Shown here piece after piece: positions 24,801 through 37,300 of a stretch of 64,000 bases of DNA (position 1 is its first letter; each line of letters begins with the position of its first letter). The position numbers and the translations under genes are program-made. The notes under the pieces were generated by a model. It saw nothing but the letters and a program-made list of their open reading frames with translations, was not told where the DNA came from and did no database searches. Source of the stretch: Lineus longissimus (taxonomy: Eukaryota > Nemertea > Pilidiophora > Heteronemertea > Lineidae); NCBI RefSeq assembly GCF_910592395.1, contig NC_088324.1, positions 6,476,953-6,540,952 of the forward strand. Reading direction: 5' to 3'.

Positions 24801-24922
24801 TCCTTTACGAAGTCAGAAGGACCAGTTGTGCGGTTTACAAAGTATTTGTGTCGATCTCATCTTTAAATAATTATGGAGCGACGACAACCAGATATCAACG
24901 ACAGAAATTTGCATGTACCTAA
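18811..24922 (+). CDS. Secreted/anchored LamG-PAN protein, intact copy (copy 5)
   Basis: Exons are 18811-18985, 19292-19334, 22652-23217 and 24660-24922. Spliced length is 1047 nt, giving 348 residues. Junction codons are completed as GCT, CGC and GCA. Residues 26-53 are hydrophobic and start at an internal Met (MVASVMISLSYVMCICALIT), ending VTA before GSPPK. This fits a signal peptide or signal anchor. Residues about 60-255 resemble Laminin_G_3: LLDYKLDGSDPDI, FGKVLQF, CWQHFAVTITRNKS, VKLYWNGNLL and MSNFRFYPTIVTK. Residues about 285-347 carry five cysteines (290, 294, 306, 318, 347) in a PAN/apple-like pattern (CTREC...CLGFLYEV..TSCAVY). All exons are open. Intron 2 holds a pogo element with a nested Mutator-like insertion. 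The function is unknown; extracellular carbohydrate or protein binding is inferred from the folds. The start could be residue 1 or 26. Confidence 0.72.
20103..20933. mobile_element. Mutator-like non-autonomous element nested in pogo
   Basis: Long inverted repeats start G(G)GTATTCG, contain AAAACCCTGGATCAACAAAC and end in a run of ACTGG pentamers. The right copy has a 4-bp insertion (ATCG). Flanks are TCACAGATG and TCATAGATG, a 9-bp target duplication; the unoccupied sequence is intact in the other pogo copies. Long terminal repeats with a 9-bp duplication point to Mutator-like elements. No transposase is present. The interior includes a C-run, G-rich blocks and a hairpin at 20649-20766. Confidence 0.72.
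20649..20766. repeat. ~118-bp hairpin-forming inverted repeat
   Basis: The left arm 'tatatactgtg' ... 'ctattaagccggttt' and the right arm 'aaaccggcttaatag' ... 'cacagtatata' are near-perfect inverse copies around a loop of about 50 bp. It could be a small MITE inserted into the Mutator-like element or an internal structural part of it. Confidence 0.7.
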
Positions 24923-26508
24923 AGTAATAGAGCTCACTATCTAAGGAACAAAGCAAGATATTACATTTTCATTGAAACAAGTTGTTGTAAATCATCTGAC
25001 CCATCTTCTCTGAAAATGGCATGACGATAGCACTGATAATAAGAGAGTTGCGAGCTAACGACTGAGACAAACAAAAGACAGGGGAAGCTCATCAATGTGG
25101 TACAAATTAGTTACGTGACTGAAAAAATCTAACCCACTTGCACAACTTCGCATATTACCTATTATCCCTGAAAGTAAAAGCTCTGCCATGCAGTTACGGG
25201 GAGTGGTCTAGAATTGATTTTTGGTCGTTTGATAATTACCTCAAACAATAGAGCTATCTCATGAACGAAGCAAATATAAAAATTGTGCCTACAATGAAAG
25301 TTGTTGCAAAGCATCGATTCAGCCCTCCCTGGAAATTACATCACAATAGCATCAATGATTAGCGAGCTGCGTGCTAACGAGGTAAAAAAACAATGAAGCT
25401 CGTGATTATACAAATTAGTAAGATAACTGAGAAAATAATCAAACGCACATGCACAACTTCAACATACATGCATCACTTATCATTCCTGAAAGTTGCAGTG
25501 TTCTCCGCCAAGCGGTTGCGGAGGATTTGTCCGGTACAAACGTTTTTAATTTGATAACTGTGGGATAAAGCAAAACGGGGAACTTCACTTCCACATTGGG
25601 AATCAGGAATTCCGGGGCCTTCTAGCACGTGGCCTGCATAAGTATATGATACATGCAAACGCATCGTTACAGAAGGCTTGATATTCTTAATATTCTATTT
25701 CATTGTAAAACAGCATAGTAAGTATAAACACAACAAAACATTTCAGGAAAGTGGATGATTATTGGTTAAGAGGTAAACTGGTCTGAGTTCTCACTAGCCA
25801 ATGGCGACCTGGTTGTAAATCATCTGACCCATCTTCTCTGAAAATGGCATGACGATAGCACTGATAATAAGTGAGCTGCGAACAAACGAATCAGATAAAA
25901 AAAGACAAGGTAACTCATCAATGAGGTACAAATTAGTTACGTGACTGAAAAATCTAACTCACTTGGACAACTACTATTATCCCTGAAAGTCCAAAATCTC
26001 TCCGCCATGCAGGGTGAATCCCCTCTACAGGTAACTATGCAGCGACGTCAAGCCGATATCAACTACAGGAAATTTCAAAAATAAATCACAGCGAGTGGAG
26101 CTGCAAAATGATAATATGCTCCTAGGATGTCTGTACGGAAAGTTCGGGTGTCAAGGGGAAAAGGAAATGGGAAAATCGTAATATTAAAAGTATAAATCGC
26201 TTGAAATCTGCGGGGTTTTTTGGTTGATGCGTTTGATAACAAGTTAGACCTGTAAGAAAGGCAAACTAATGAAGAAAAACGCCGACTCATATAACGCATG
26301 AGACGATAATAATGACGCAATTAGTCACAAACAGCTCAATATTGATGACTCATCGAAAGTCTTTAAAAATCTATATCGTAAATGATGACTTGGATATTTG
26401 TACAAATTTTGACTTTTGCTCTTATAAATCAATGATATGTACCACACACACAAACAACGAGAGCATTGATGTAAATACAATTGACTTGGTACAAGAGTAA
26501 GACCGATT
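24923..26508 (+). other. Intergenic spacer with tripled sub-repeat; short promoter
   Basis: A block of about 200 bp (attacattttcattgaaa ... agctctccgcc) occurs three times in diverged form, at about 24955-25195, 25265-25515 and 25810-26015. At about 26019-26070 an orphan exon-4 end encodes TGNYAATSSRYQLQE, followed by the usual pre-gene spacer. Just before exon 1 of the next copy, about 300 bp are deleted ('acaattg' joins 'acttggtac'), removing the TATA-like block found in other units. Confidence 0.55.
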
Positions 26509-29500
26509 ATGACAGCTGATCGGAATCATGGCATAGATTCCAAAAAGGTGCTGTTGATTGACTTCAACTTTTGTTGGTGTTTGATGGTGGCATCAGTGAT
26601 GATTTCGTTGTCATACGTTATGTGCATTTGTGCACTTATAACACTTAATATAGGAGGTGTGACTGCTGGCTCTCCCCCGAAAGGTAAGACAGAGACCACG
26701 ACATAAGGGCATTGTTGTTCCCAACAAGTTAGTCAGTGATTTGGCTTTAACTTACGAACATAACCAGAAGTCAAAGTACACGCTATATTCGTGACCTAAC
26801 ATGTTTGAACAACTGGCCTCGGCCTAGAACACCGATGATGGGCAAGACGGACATGTGTTAATGAGAGATGAGATGCTTGTGACCTGGTACGGGGGGGGCT
26901 GTTCTTAATTAAAGTCACTATAGTTTAAATATTCGCTGCAAGAAACTGTCGTTTATGGGTTCTAGTACTTGTTTCACAAACGCTTATTAGAAATATTACA
27001 AATACTAATGTTATTATAATATGATTGTTAGCTCTTCTGGATTACAAGCTTGATGGATCTGATCCGGATATACGGTTTGTATATCACAGTACATATACAG
27101 TAAGTAGTTTGAATTTTATCGGTCTTTTCGCAAGTTAGGCCAAACCTTATCAAAGTGTGCGTAATGGGTACAAGAGGGGTGTTCAAAGCACACACTACCG
27201 CAAGGAATATTATGACACGATCAGGACAGATTGTCCTGTCATAGGATAATGTTCAATTCATGCCATTTGAAAAAGACATGAGTAAGCCAAAGTTTGAAGA
27301 AAGCATTGATGCATTCTGATTTGAATGATCACTTAACTTTGAATGGGCCTAGATCAGTAGATGACTGACCAACACTGAAGCTGACCTGTCCGAAATTACA
27401 CTTTATTTCCAATCATGAAAAATTCAGTACATTCGGTTTTTCAAAATGTCCTTTTCTAAATCAAGTCTCATTACTTTTTCAATCTCATTGTCCTCAGCAT
27501 CTTCATTTGCATCTTCGAGAAGGTCATTAGCAATATTTCTGTACTCCCCGTTTTCATTCGGGACGAGTCCGGCTACCTGAAAGGCACGTGCTGTGGATTC
27601 AGGAGGGACGTCATCCCAAGCTCGGCTATGTAAAACAGATGCAAGGGGTATTCTGGGACTGGTGCCATCGGCGGCAGTAATTGCATGCTTCCAGTCTTTC
27701 CAGCGGCGTTGACGTGAGCTTTAAATGCCCTCATAATGGTCAAGTCCAAAGGTTGACTCATAGATGTGCACCGCGCGCGAATTTTATCAAGGAGCACACC
27801 AGCTCCTACAATAGGGGCACAGAATTCATCAGCCAAGTGAGGTCTAAACCGATCTAAGAGTAAAAGCCTTGTATTTGGTTCAAATTCACCAATGAATGGA
27901 GAAAAGACTTCATCAAGCCAATGTTGGAGTGTGTCATGATTCTCCCACCCTGACCGTGATGAAGTGACACGGACATTTTCAGGAATGTTTCCAAGTCCAC
28001 GAATTTCTCGGATGAAGCCTGGTTCTCTGAACACAATATGGGCTGGCATTTTTTCCCCATTAGATCGAATTGTCAACCCAACGGTGCATCCTATTTTAGA
28101 ATTGCCCCTTGAAGTTTTAACGTCAACATCCCTCTGTCCCGGAGTAGCTGCCGTATACATGGGCAGAAAGTCCAACTCACAAAAGGTTTCATTCATATTA
28201 TAAATTGTATGTTGCCTAACTGTGTCCCTGACGTTTCCTTGAAATCGGCGGACACGCTCATTAGCGTCTGCTGGAATCGAAGTCGTGTTTCTTGTCTTGC
28301 GACGAAATACAATACGTTTCCGTATCAAGAAATCGCTGATACATCCTGGAGAGCACTGAAAGATGGACCGCTCCGTCGGTTCAAAAGGTAGTTGTCTCTA
28401 TCATCACCTGGAAGCTCATCCCACCAGCGGTGAAATTCCAGCTCGGCAGCATGGACCAGATCACCTCTGGCGACGGGGTGGGCAAGACGAGAAATTCGAG
28501 AAATCGATTGTGAACCTGCTCCTCCACTTGTGGCCACCATCCGTCGTGGTCGCCTCTGACCCTGCTACTTGGAGCATTGTTCTCGGCCTGCTCCATTAAC
28601 GTTTCCCGACTTACTATCCATCTTCGCAATGACGTAACTGCCAACCTGAAGCGTCTGGCATACTCTGCCACATTAAGCAGCCAACCATGTTCAATCGCAT
28701 GTTCGCAATCGAGGACGTGGCGCAATCGTACAGTTACACTATAGCTGTTGTGACGTCTTGGTAGTCTAGAACTAGCAACTTCATCATCCTCATCAGTGTC
28801 CATACCAATGGCATTTGAGAGTATCAACACAAGATACAACAGATTTTTGCTAATTTTCGCATTGTATAAGCGATATATAAAAAAGTATATAGTATAAGCG
28901 ATATATAAAAAAGCATGTGTGGAGAAAGAATTCATTTTTGGGTAAATTCATTCGAATGAATCAAATGTCGAATTTTAGGTTTTACCCAACTATAGCGACA
29001 AAACTTGATATTTTGAGGAGCAAAAAAAGAGGTAGGTTGGTCAACTCGTTAATTATCTGAGCCTGAGGGCTTCACCACCACTTTGAAGACGAGTTTATTA
29101 TTTTCATATGATGCACTGGTCCGACTAGGAATTTTAGGAAATTATTGTGCTGGGAGACGTAGTAGACGCACTGCCAGTGTATTTTTATGTGTTCAAGCAA
29201 TTACAAGTTATGTCATCTGCCACCGAGGTTGTTTGGGGCTCTCCCCGATTCGCCAAGCAAAAAGGAAACATCTATATCTACAGCAAGACGTCACAGAGTA
29301 TATCCATGGCTCCATGCAGCGCCTTACTAGTGCATCGGTCCTCATGGAGAGGATCGACGCATGGAGGGCTGACTCGGTTCAAATCGGAGTCAACATCGGA
29401 ACAGCATGATAATTCGAGCAGATTTGCAATTTTTCCTTTTTTTGTGAAATTGGTCGATGGAAACAACTTCATAGAGGTGACTGGGAAGCCGACAGCTTGG

Positions 29501-30251
29501 GAATACTGCCCTTAATAATACCAATAGTCCTTCGAACAAGCATATTTCGGCTCAAATTTAAATATTAGCTTCTTGTATCCTCCAATAATGAACTTTGGAA
29601 TAGCTTTATGGTACAATTTGAGAAATATTGGCTTCAACAAGATAGCTGCCGAGTCATGAGCATGAGTTGCAGCGAACATATGCCGAACAGGGTATATCAA
29701 GGGGAAATTGCTGAAAACAATGCATAGGCCTATTCATGAATGTTGCAGTTGTCTTTATGTCTATAAACACCTCGAGAGCTTTTTCAAGTAATAAAAGCTT
29801 ATTAGCTATCCAGATCAGAGTTCAATAAACAGTAATATAGTAATATGTCTATAGTTAGAGAAGTTCTTTATAGGTTAATTGTCGATCAGACGAATGCTAA
29901 GCCAGCTATGTGCCAAAATATAAACCAGGCACAAGACCAATGATACTGGGTCAAAGAAGTTTTGTTAATGCTTTCGACTCTTCCGTAGCATTCTTGTTCA
30001 CCAAACAAGGAACAGTGCACGAAACTTTACAAGAATTAGTAGTTGTGGACCATATTCGATCTAAGCTTGATTGTACCAGAGAATGCTTGAGACAATTCAT
30101 GACTAGCGAGGCAGAAAGGTGTCTCGGGTTCCTTTACGAAGTCAGAAGGACCAGTTGTGCAGTTTACCAAGTATTTGTGTCGATCTCATCTTTAAATAAT
30201 TTTGGAGCGACGACAACCAGATATCAACGACAGAAATTTGCATGTACCTAA
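26509..30251 (+). pseudogene. LamG/PAN family gene copy 6, exon 3 mostly deleted
   Basis: Exon 1 (26509-26683), exon 2 (27032-27074) and exon 4 (29989-30251) are open. Exon 3 survives only as its last part, about 28892-29031 (HVWRKNSFLGKFIRMNQMSN...). A deletion fused the pogo element at 28864 to exon 3, and the first ~430 nt of the LamG exon are lost. A short repeated 'tataagcgatatataaaaaa' marks the junction. The deleted promoter adds to the case that this is dead. Confidence 0.75.
27098..28864 (-). mobile_element. pogo-like transposon, right end deleted (copy 6)
   Basis: The left terminal repeat CAGTAAGTAG... begins at 27098. The transposase pseudogene spans 27424-28864 on the - strand, with NMNETFCELDF and LLLDRFRPHL. 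It has lost the start Met, the right inverted repeat, and a segment near the C-terminus at about 27478. The N-terminal part continues in 28381-28864 in a different frame from the DDE part. Confidence 0.8.
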
Positions 30252-31326
30252 AGTAATAGAGCTCACTATCTAAGGAACAAAGCAAGATATTACATTTTCA
30301 TTGAAAACAAGTTGTTGTAAATCATCTGACCCATCTTCTCTGAAAATGGCATGACGATAGCACTGATAATAAGAGAGTTGCGAGCTAACGACTGAGATAA
30401 ACAAAAGACAAGGTAGCTCATCAACGTGCTACAAATTAGTTACGTGACTGAAAAATCTAACCCACTAGTACAACTTCACATATTACCTATTATCCCTGAA
30501 AGTAAAAGCTCTCCGCCATGCAGGGTGAATCCCCTCTACAGGTAACTATGCAGCGACGTCAAGCCGATATCAACTACAGGAATTTTGAAAATAAATCACA
30601 GCGAGTGGAGCTGCAAAATGATAATATGCTCCTAGGATGTCTGTACGGAAAGTTCGGGTGTCAAGGGGAAAAGGAAATGGGAAAATCGTGGTGCTGAAAG
30701 TATAAATCGCTTGAAATCTGCGGGGTTTTTTGGTTGATGCGTTTGATAACAAGTTAGACCTGTAAGAAAGGCAATCTAATGAAGAAAAACGCCGACTCAA
30801 ATAACGCATGAGACGATAATAATGACGCAATTAGTCACAAACAGCTCAATATTGATGACTCATTGAAAGTCTTTAAAAATCTCTATCGTAAATGATGACT
30901 TGGATATTTGTACACATTTTGACTTTCGCTCTTATAAATAAATGATATGTACCACACACACAAACAACGAGAGCATTGATGTAAATACAATTGAAAGTTA
31001 TTCCAAATTGTGATCATTGAAATTACAGGTGATAAAGATTGATACCTTTTTTATTGGCCACCCGATATATCCTTTCAAACTCAATCTACTTTCCACTTAA
31101 GCAAAAAATGATTGATTAATAACAAAGACACAAGAAACATTTTGTTTCTCATTGCGAGAACTCGATCAATATAATATATAGATATTAAACGTATTGACTT
31201 CATATAGTTCATATAATGTAATATTACAACGGCGAATTCAAAGCAAAACTGGACATCCCATCGCTATTTTTCAAATGGTTCAAGGCACTAGGTCGTATTC
31301 GACTTGGTACAAGAGTAAGACTGATT
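30252..31326 (+). promoter_or_regulatory. Intergenic spacer and putative promoter of copy 7
   Basis: This is the shared spacer. An orphan exon-4 tail lies at about 30530-30585, a CA-rich run near 30954, and a TATA-like 'caatataatatatag' at about 31167-31181, followed by the conserved approach to exon 1. Confidence 0.4.
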
Positions 31327-34300
31327 ATGACAGCTGATCGGAATCATGGCATAGATTCCAAAAAGGTGCTGTTGATTGACTTCAACTTTTGTTGGTGTTT
31401 GATGGTGGCATCAGTGATGATTTCGTGGTCATACTTTATGTGCACTTGTGCACTTATAACACTTAATGTAGGAGGTGTGACTGCTGGCTCTCCCCCGAAA
31501 GGTAAGATAGAGACCACGATATAAGGGCATTGTTGTTCCCAACAAGTTAGTCAGTGATTTGGCTTTAACTTACGACCATAACGTGAAGTAAAAGTACACG
31601 CTATATTCGTGACCTAACATGTTTGAACAACTGGCCTCGGCCAAGAACACCGATGATGGGCCAGACGAACATGTGTTAATGAGAGATGAAATGCTTGTGA
31701 CCACGTACGGGGGGGGGGGGGGGGGGCTGTCCTTAATTAAAGTCATTATGGTTTAAGTATTCGCTGGAAGAAACTGTCGTTTATGGGTTCTAGTACTTGT
31801 TTCACAAACGCTTATTAGAAATATTACAAATACTAATGTTATTATAATATGATTGTTAGCTCTTCTGGATTACAAGCTTGATGGATCTGATCCGGATATA
31901 CGGTTTGTATATCACAGTACATATACAGTAAGTAGTTTGAATTCTATCGGTCTTTTCGCAAGTTAGGCCAAACCTTATCAAAGTGTGCGTAATGGGTACA
32001 AGAGGGGTGTTCAAAGCACACACTACCGCAAGGAATATTATGACACGATCATGACAGATTGTCCTGTCATAGGATAATGTTCAATTCATGCCATTTGAAA
32101 AAGACATGAGTAAGCCAAAGTTTGAAGAAAGCATTGATGCATTCTGATTTGAATGATCACTTAACTTTGAATGGGCCTAGATCAGTAGATGACTGACCAA
32201 CACTAAAGCTGACCTGTCCGAAATTACACTTTATTTCCAATCATGAAAAATTCAGTACATTCGGTTTTTCAAAATGTCCTTTTCTAAATCAAGTCTCATT
32301 ACTTTTAAGGTACATTCAGATTTCTGACCATGGGAACAGTGGAAATATAAGGCATCACCTGGATCATTATTCTCAAGGTCATCAAAATCAATCTCATTGT
32401 CCTCAGCATCTTCATCTGCATCTTCGAGAAGGTCATTAGCAATATTTCTGTACTCCCCGTTTTCATTCGGGACGAGTCCGGCTACCTGAAAGGCACGTGC
32501 TGTGGATTCAGGAGGGACGTCATCCCAAGCTCGGCTATGTAAAACAGATGCAAGGGGTATTCTGGGACTGGTGCCATCGGCTGCAGTATTTGCATGCTTC
32601 CAGTCTTTCCAGCGGCGCTGACGTGAGCTTTAAATGCCCTCATAATGGTCAAGTCCAAAGGTTGACTCATAGATGTGCACCGCGCGGGAATGTTATCAAG
32701 GAGCACACCAGCTCCTACAATAGGGGCACAGAATTCACCAGCCAAGTGAGGTCTAAACTGATCTAAGAGTAAAAGCCTTGTATTTGGTTCAAATTCATCA
32801 ATGAATGGAGAAAAGACTTCATCAAGCCAATGTTGGAGTGTGTCATGATTCCCCCACCCTGACCGTGATGAAGTGACGCGGACATTTTCAGGAATGTTTC
32901 CAAGTCCACGAATTTCTCGGAAGAAGCCTGGTTCTCTGAACACAATATGGGCTGGCATTTTTTCCCCATTAGATCCAAATGTCAACCCAACGGTGCATCC
33001 TAGTTTAGTATTGCCCCTTGAAATTTTAACGTCAACATCCCTCTGTCCCGGAGTAGCTGCCGTATACATGGGCAGAAAGTCCAACTGACAAAAGGTTTCA
33101 TTCATATTGTAAATTGTATGTTGCCTCACTGTGTCCCTGACGTTTCCTTGAAATCGGCGGACACGCTCATTAGCGTCAACTGGAATCGAAGTCGTGTTTC
33201 TTGTCTTGCGACGAAATACAATACGTTTCCGTTTCAAGAAATCGCTGATCCATCCTGGAGAGAAAGATGGACCGCTCCGGTCGGTTCAAAAGGTAGTTTT
33301 CTCTATCATCACCTGGAAGCTCATCCCACCAGCGGTGGAATTCCAGCTCGGCAGCATGGACCCGATCAACTCTGGATACGGGGAGGGCAAGACGAGAAAT
33401 TCGAGAAATCGGTTGTAAACCTGCTCCTCCACTTGTGGCCACCATCCGTCGTGGTCGCTTCTAACCCTCCTACTTTGAGCATTGTTCTCGGTCTGCTCCA
33501 TTAACATTTCCCGATTTGCTATCCATCTTCGCAATGACGTAACTGCAAACCCTAAGCGTCTGGCATACTCTGCCACATTAAGCAGCCAACCATGTTCAAT
33601 CGCATGTTCGCAATCGAGGACGTGGCGCAATCGTACAGTTACACTATAGCTGTTGTGACGTCTTGGTAGTCTAGGACTATCAACTTCATCATCCTCATCA
33701 GTGTCCATACCAATGGCAGTTGAGAGTATGAACACAAGATACAACATATGTTTTCGTATTTTCGCATTGGGCATTATCTCCAGCTGGAAAAGGTCTGTCC
33801 TGAAGCTCATAGGCCTGCATGTACCATAAACCTACCTGTACTTATTACATCACGGCAATAATCGAGTCAAACAGTCCACACGCATGGGAACATCAAGCCT
33901 GGCTGAAAATTGATAGGGCCAAGTTGACGCTACTCCAGGATCTAATGCTTACCTGATTTCTCCCATTATGGGCCGCAAATTGGTTTTGGCTGTAAACTAG
34001 TCCGAAGACCGATAAAATCCGAACTTACTGTATATACTAACTGGCTTGAGGCCACTTCGGGTCACTTTAGCCCATTGGTAATAGGAAGGTTTCGCACCGT
34101 TACGAACTACGAAAACCGAGCACGAAAATCGAAAGAAGACGAAGAAATATTCTCATAGGGGAGCAAAATCTAAAGTCTTCTCCTGCTTGTTGGCTGGGGA
34201 AGCTTAATGTAACGAAGAATTGGAAATAGTTTTATTATAATAGTGGATAAAAATCAATAGTCTTCACCAGCCAACAAGCTTAATCAACAACATTACCTAA

Positions 34301-37300
34301 CATCCGGAAAGCAACTATCACTGACATGTTTGCCATCACGTGACCAGTTCAATTTCGAGCATTTTTATTTCGTAGCCTATCTGGAAATGCGAAGTACGTC
34401 GAGTCTCTAGTTTTTGGGAAAGTGCTTCAGTTTAATGATAAGCACGCATCTGCAACTCTACCTTATATAAATACATTCAAATACAAACATATTACAATTA
34501 CCTTTTATATAAGATTCCTTCAGGGCAAGTTTGTCCAAAAGTGGGTATGTTTCTGTACTGATGTAGAAAGAATTTGCGTAGGAAATAACCAAAATCAGCT
34601 AGTGAGGATTGTTGTGTGGCACAGGGATACCTCTAAACATAACAATGTGCAATACATTTTTCACTTTTACATCGGCTATCAGTCGATTGTCAGTCGCAAA
34701 TGTTGGCAGCATATTGCTGTTACAATTACCAGAAATAAGTCTACTCCTAAGCCCCATGTCAAACTTTATAGGAACGGGGACCTCTTAAGAATGACAAAGT
34801 GTAAGCGATATAAAGACAAGCATAAGTGGAGAAAGGTTTCATTTTTGGGTAAATTCATTCAAATGAATCAAATGTCGAATTTTAGGTTTTACCCAACTAT
34901 AGCGACAAAACTTGATATTTTGAGGAGCAAAAAAAGAGGTAGGTTGGTCAACTCGTTAAATATCTGAGCCTGAGGGCTTCACCACCACTTTGAAGACGAG
35001 TTTATTATTTTCATATGATACACTGGTCCGACTGGGAATTTTAGGAAATTATTGTGCTAGGAGACGTAGTAGACGCACTGCCAGTGTATTTTTATGTGTT
35101 CAAGCAATTACAAGTTATGTCATCTGCCACCGAGGTTGTTTGGGGCTCTCCCCGATTCGCCAAGCAAAAAGGAAACATCTATATCTACAGCAAGACGTCA
35201 CAGCGTAGATATATGGCTCCATGCAGCGCCTTACTAGTGCATCGGTCCTCATGGAGAGGATCAACGCATGGAGGGCTGACTCGGTTCAAATCGGAGTCAA
35301 CATCGGAATAGCATGATAATTCGGGCGGATTTTGAATTTTTCCTTTTTTTGTGAAATTTGTCGATGGAAACAACTTTATAGAGGTGACTGGGCAGCCGAC
35401 AGCTTGGGAATACTGCCCTTACTAATACCAACGGTCCTTCAAACAAGCATATTTCGGCTCAAATTTAAATATTAGCTTCTTGTCTTCTCCAATAATGAAC
35501 TTTGGAATAGCTTTATAGTACAATTTTTGAAATATTGGCATCTGTTCAACAAGATAGCTGCCGAAACATGAGCATTAGTTGCAGCGAACATATGCCGAAC
35601 AGGGTATATCGCAAAAGCTTTCTTCATTCTTGATATTGTGCTGCTCGAGGGGAAATTGCTGAAAACAATGCATAGGCCTATTCGTGAATGTGGCAGTTGT
35701 CTTTATGTCTAAAACACCTCGAGAGCTTTTTCAAGTAATAAAAGCTTAATAGCTATCCAGATCAGAGTTCAATATATTTACAGCAATATAGTAATACACT
35801 GTTGGGCAAAATGGTTGTCACCCCTGCGATGGCATATATGATTGCATAATCATTTCTAATTTATTCTGATACGGTAAACATTAATGAGTGGAAACTTTGC
35901 AGTTGTACACACATGGTATTAGCGGGTGTTTTTGGACCACAAACTTGCACATGTTTGCCATCAATTGCTTATTAATTGACATTTTATCTACGGAGGCTCA
36001 TCAGGGACCTTAACTATGGAAAACATCTTTGTCATTGTTTCACTCTTTTCTCTCCATCTGACCAGATTTGATTGTTCAAATTGATAGGAATTGCACAATT
36101 GGGTAATTTCTCACTGCTTGCATACCTAATATCGCGTATTGCCCCCACGGGCTGAAATGAGCGCTGCAATTCGTCGGGACATGCTTGTAACGAGGCTTTG
36201 TATCCTACGTTGGGGGATTTCGCCCCAAATACGGATAATTGCATCACCAAGGTCGGCAAGGTTCTGAGGCTGAGGGTCCAAATTTTCGAGTTCTCTGCCG
36301 ATATGGTCCCACAGGTGCTCTATGGGTTCATATCCGGGCTGTAAGGAGGCCAGTCCGGACGGTTGACGTCTTGTTCTTGCAAGAAATTGTTCACTATTGC
36401 TGCTCTGTGGGGGTCTGGCGTTGTCGTCTGCAGGTGTCCAGTTGTTGCCGAAGTGGGCCCTTGCTTCTGGCAGCACGTGATCTCGGAGGATCTCCAAGTA
36501 GAGGAGACCGTTTACATTTTGCTCTAGGACGCGGACTGCAGTTTTTCCATGATAATGAATGGCGCCCCAGATATGGACTGAACCATCTCCAAATGGAACA
36601 CGCAGGGCTACACAGTCTTCCCGAAGCTGCTCGCCTGGTAATCGACGAACTCTGACCCTGCCATCAACGCGGAACAGCAAGAAACGGGAATCGTCACCAA
36701 AGACGATGTGGCGCCACATTTCGTCCGGCACGTCAGCATGCGCTCTCGCCCACAGAAGCCGTCGACGTTTTGCCGCATCTGTCAATTTTGGACAGACTAC
36801 CTGCCTTCTTGCATGATACCCGGCAGCAATCAGCCTACGGTTTACTGTTGTCCGACTAGCGTCAACATTATCCAGGTTGTGCCAGTCATTGCGCAGCTGT
36901 GTCGTCGTTTTCTTACGATCTGCACGGCAACGACGCAAGAGATGACGGTCGTCTCTTTCATTAGAGATGCGAGGTCGACCAGTAGATCTCCGAACGTTAA
37001 CATTACCGTCCTGTCGCCACTTCGAAATCCACCTTTGCACCGTCCTTTTCGAAAGTCCCATTACTTCGGCGATGGCGCCAGGACCTTGCCCGCTGCGCCA
37101 CCTTCCAATGGCCTCCCCTCGCTGAATTTGGCTGTATTGGCCGGGAATGACAAGTTCTCCATTTGCTGGTCAAGAAAATCTAATAGGATTGCGTTGGTTA
37201 ACCAGGAGAATGCACGAACACCTAGTCGGCTGTGGACTAGGCATAGGAACGAAAGGACATGGTCAGCAGAAACACTCATTTTATAGTGTCTTATTACATC

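Larger units (their letters stand above)
18420..26330 (+). repeat. Large duplicated block, partner at 47780-55690
   Basis: Both blocks hold the same gene unit, the same pogo with the same nested Mutator-like insertion, and the same tripled spacer. Single-base and short-indel differences are few. This is a unit-level duplication within the array. Confidence 0.85.

Noticed and set aside
27964-28203. Plus-strand ORFs opposite the pogo transposase (MTRTFSGMFPSPRIS and similar)
   Set aside because: They are shadows of the antisense transposase and recur only because the element is repeated.
36239-37286. Plus-strand ORFs of 138-192 codons across the Tc1 element
   Set aside because: They lie antisense to the transposase and have no recognisable domain.
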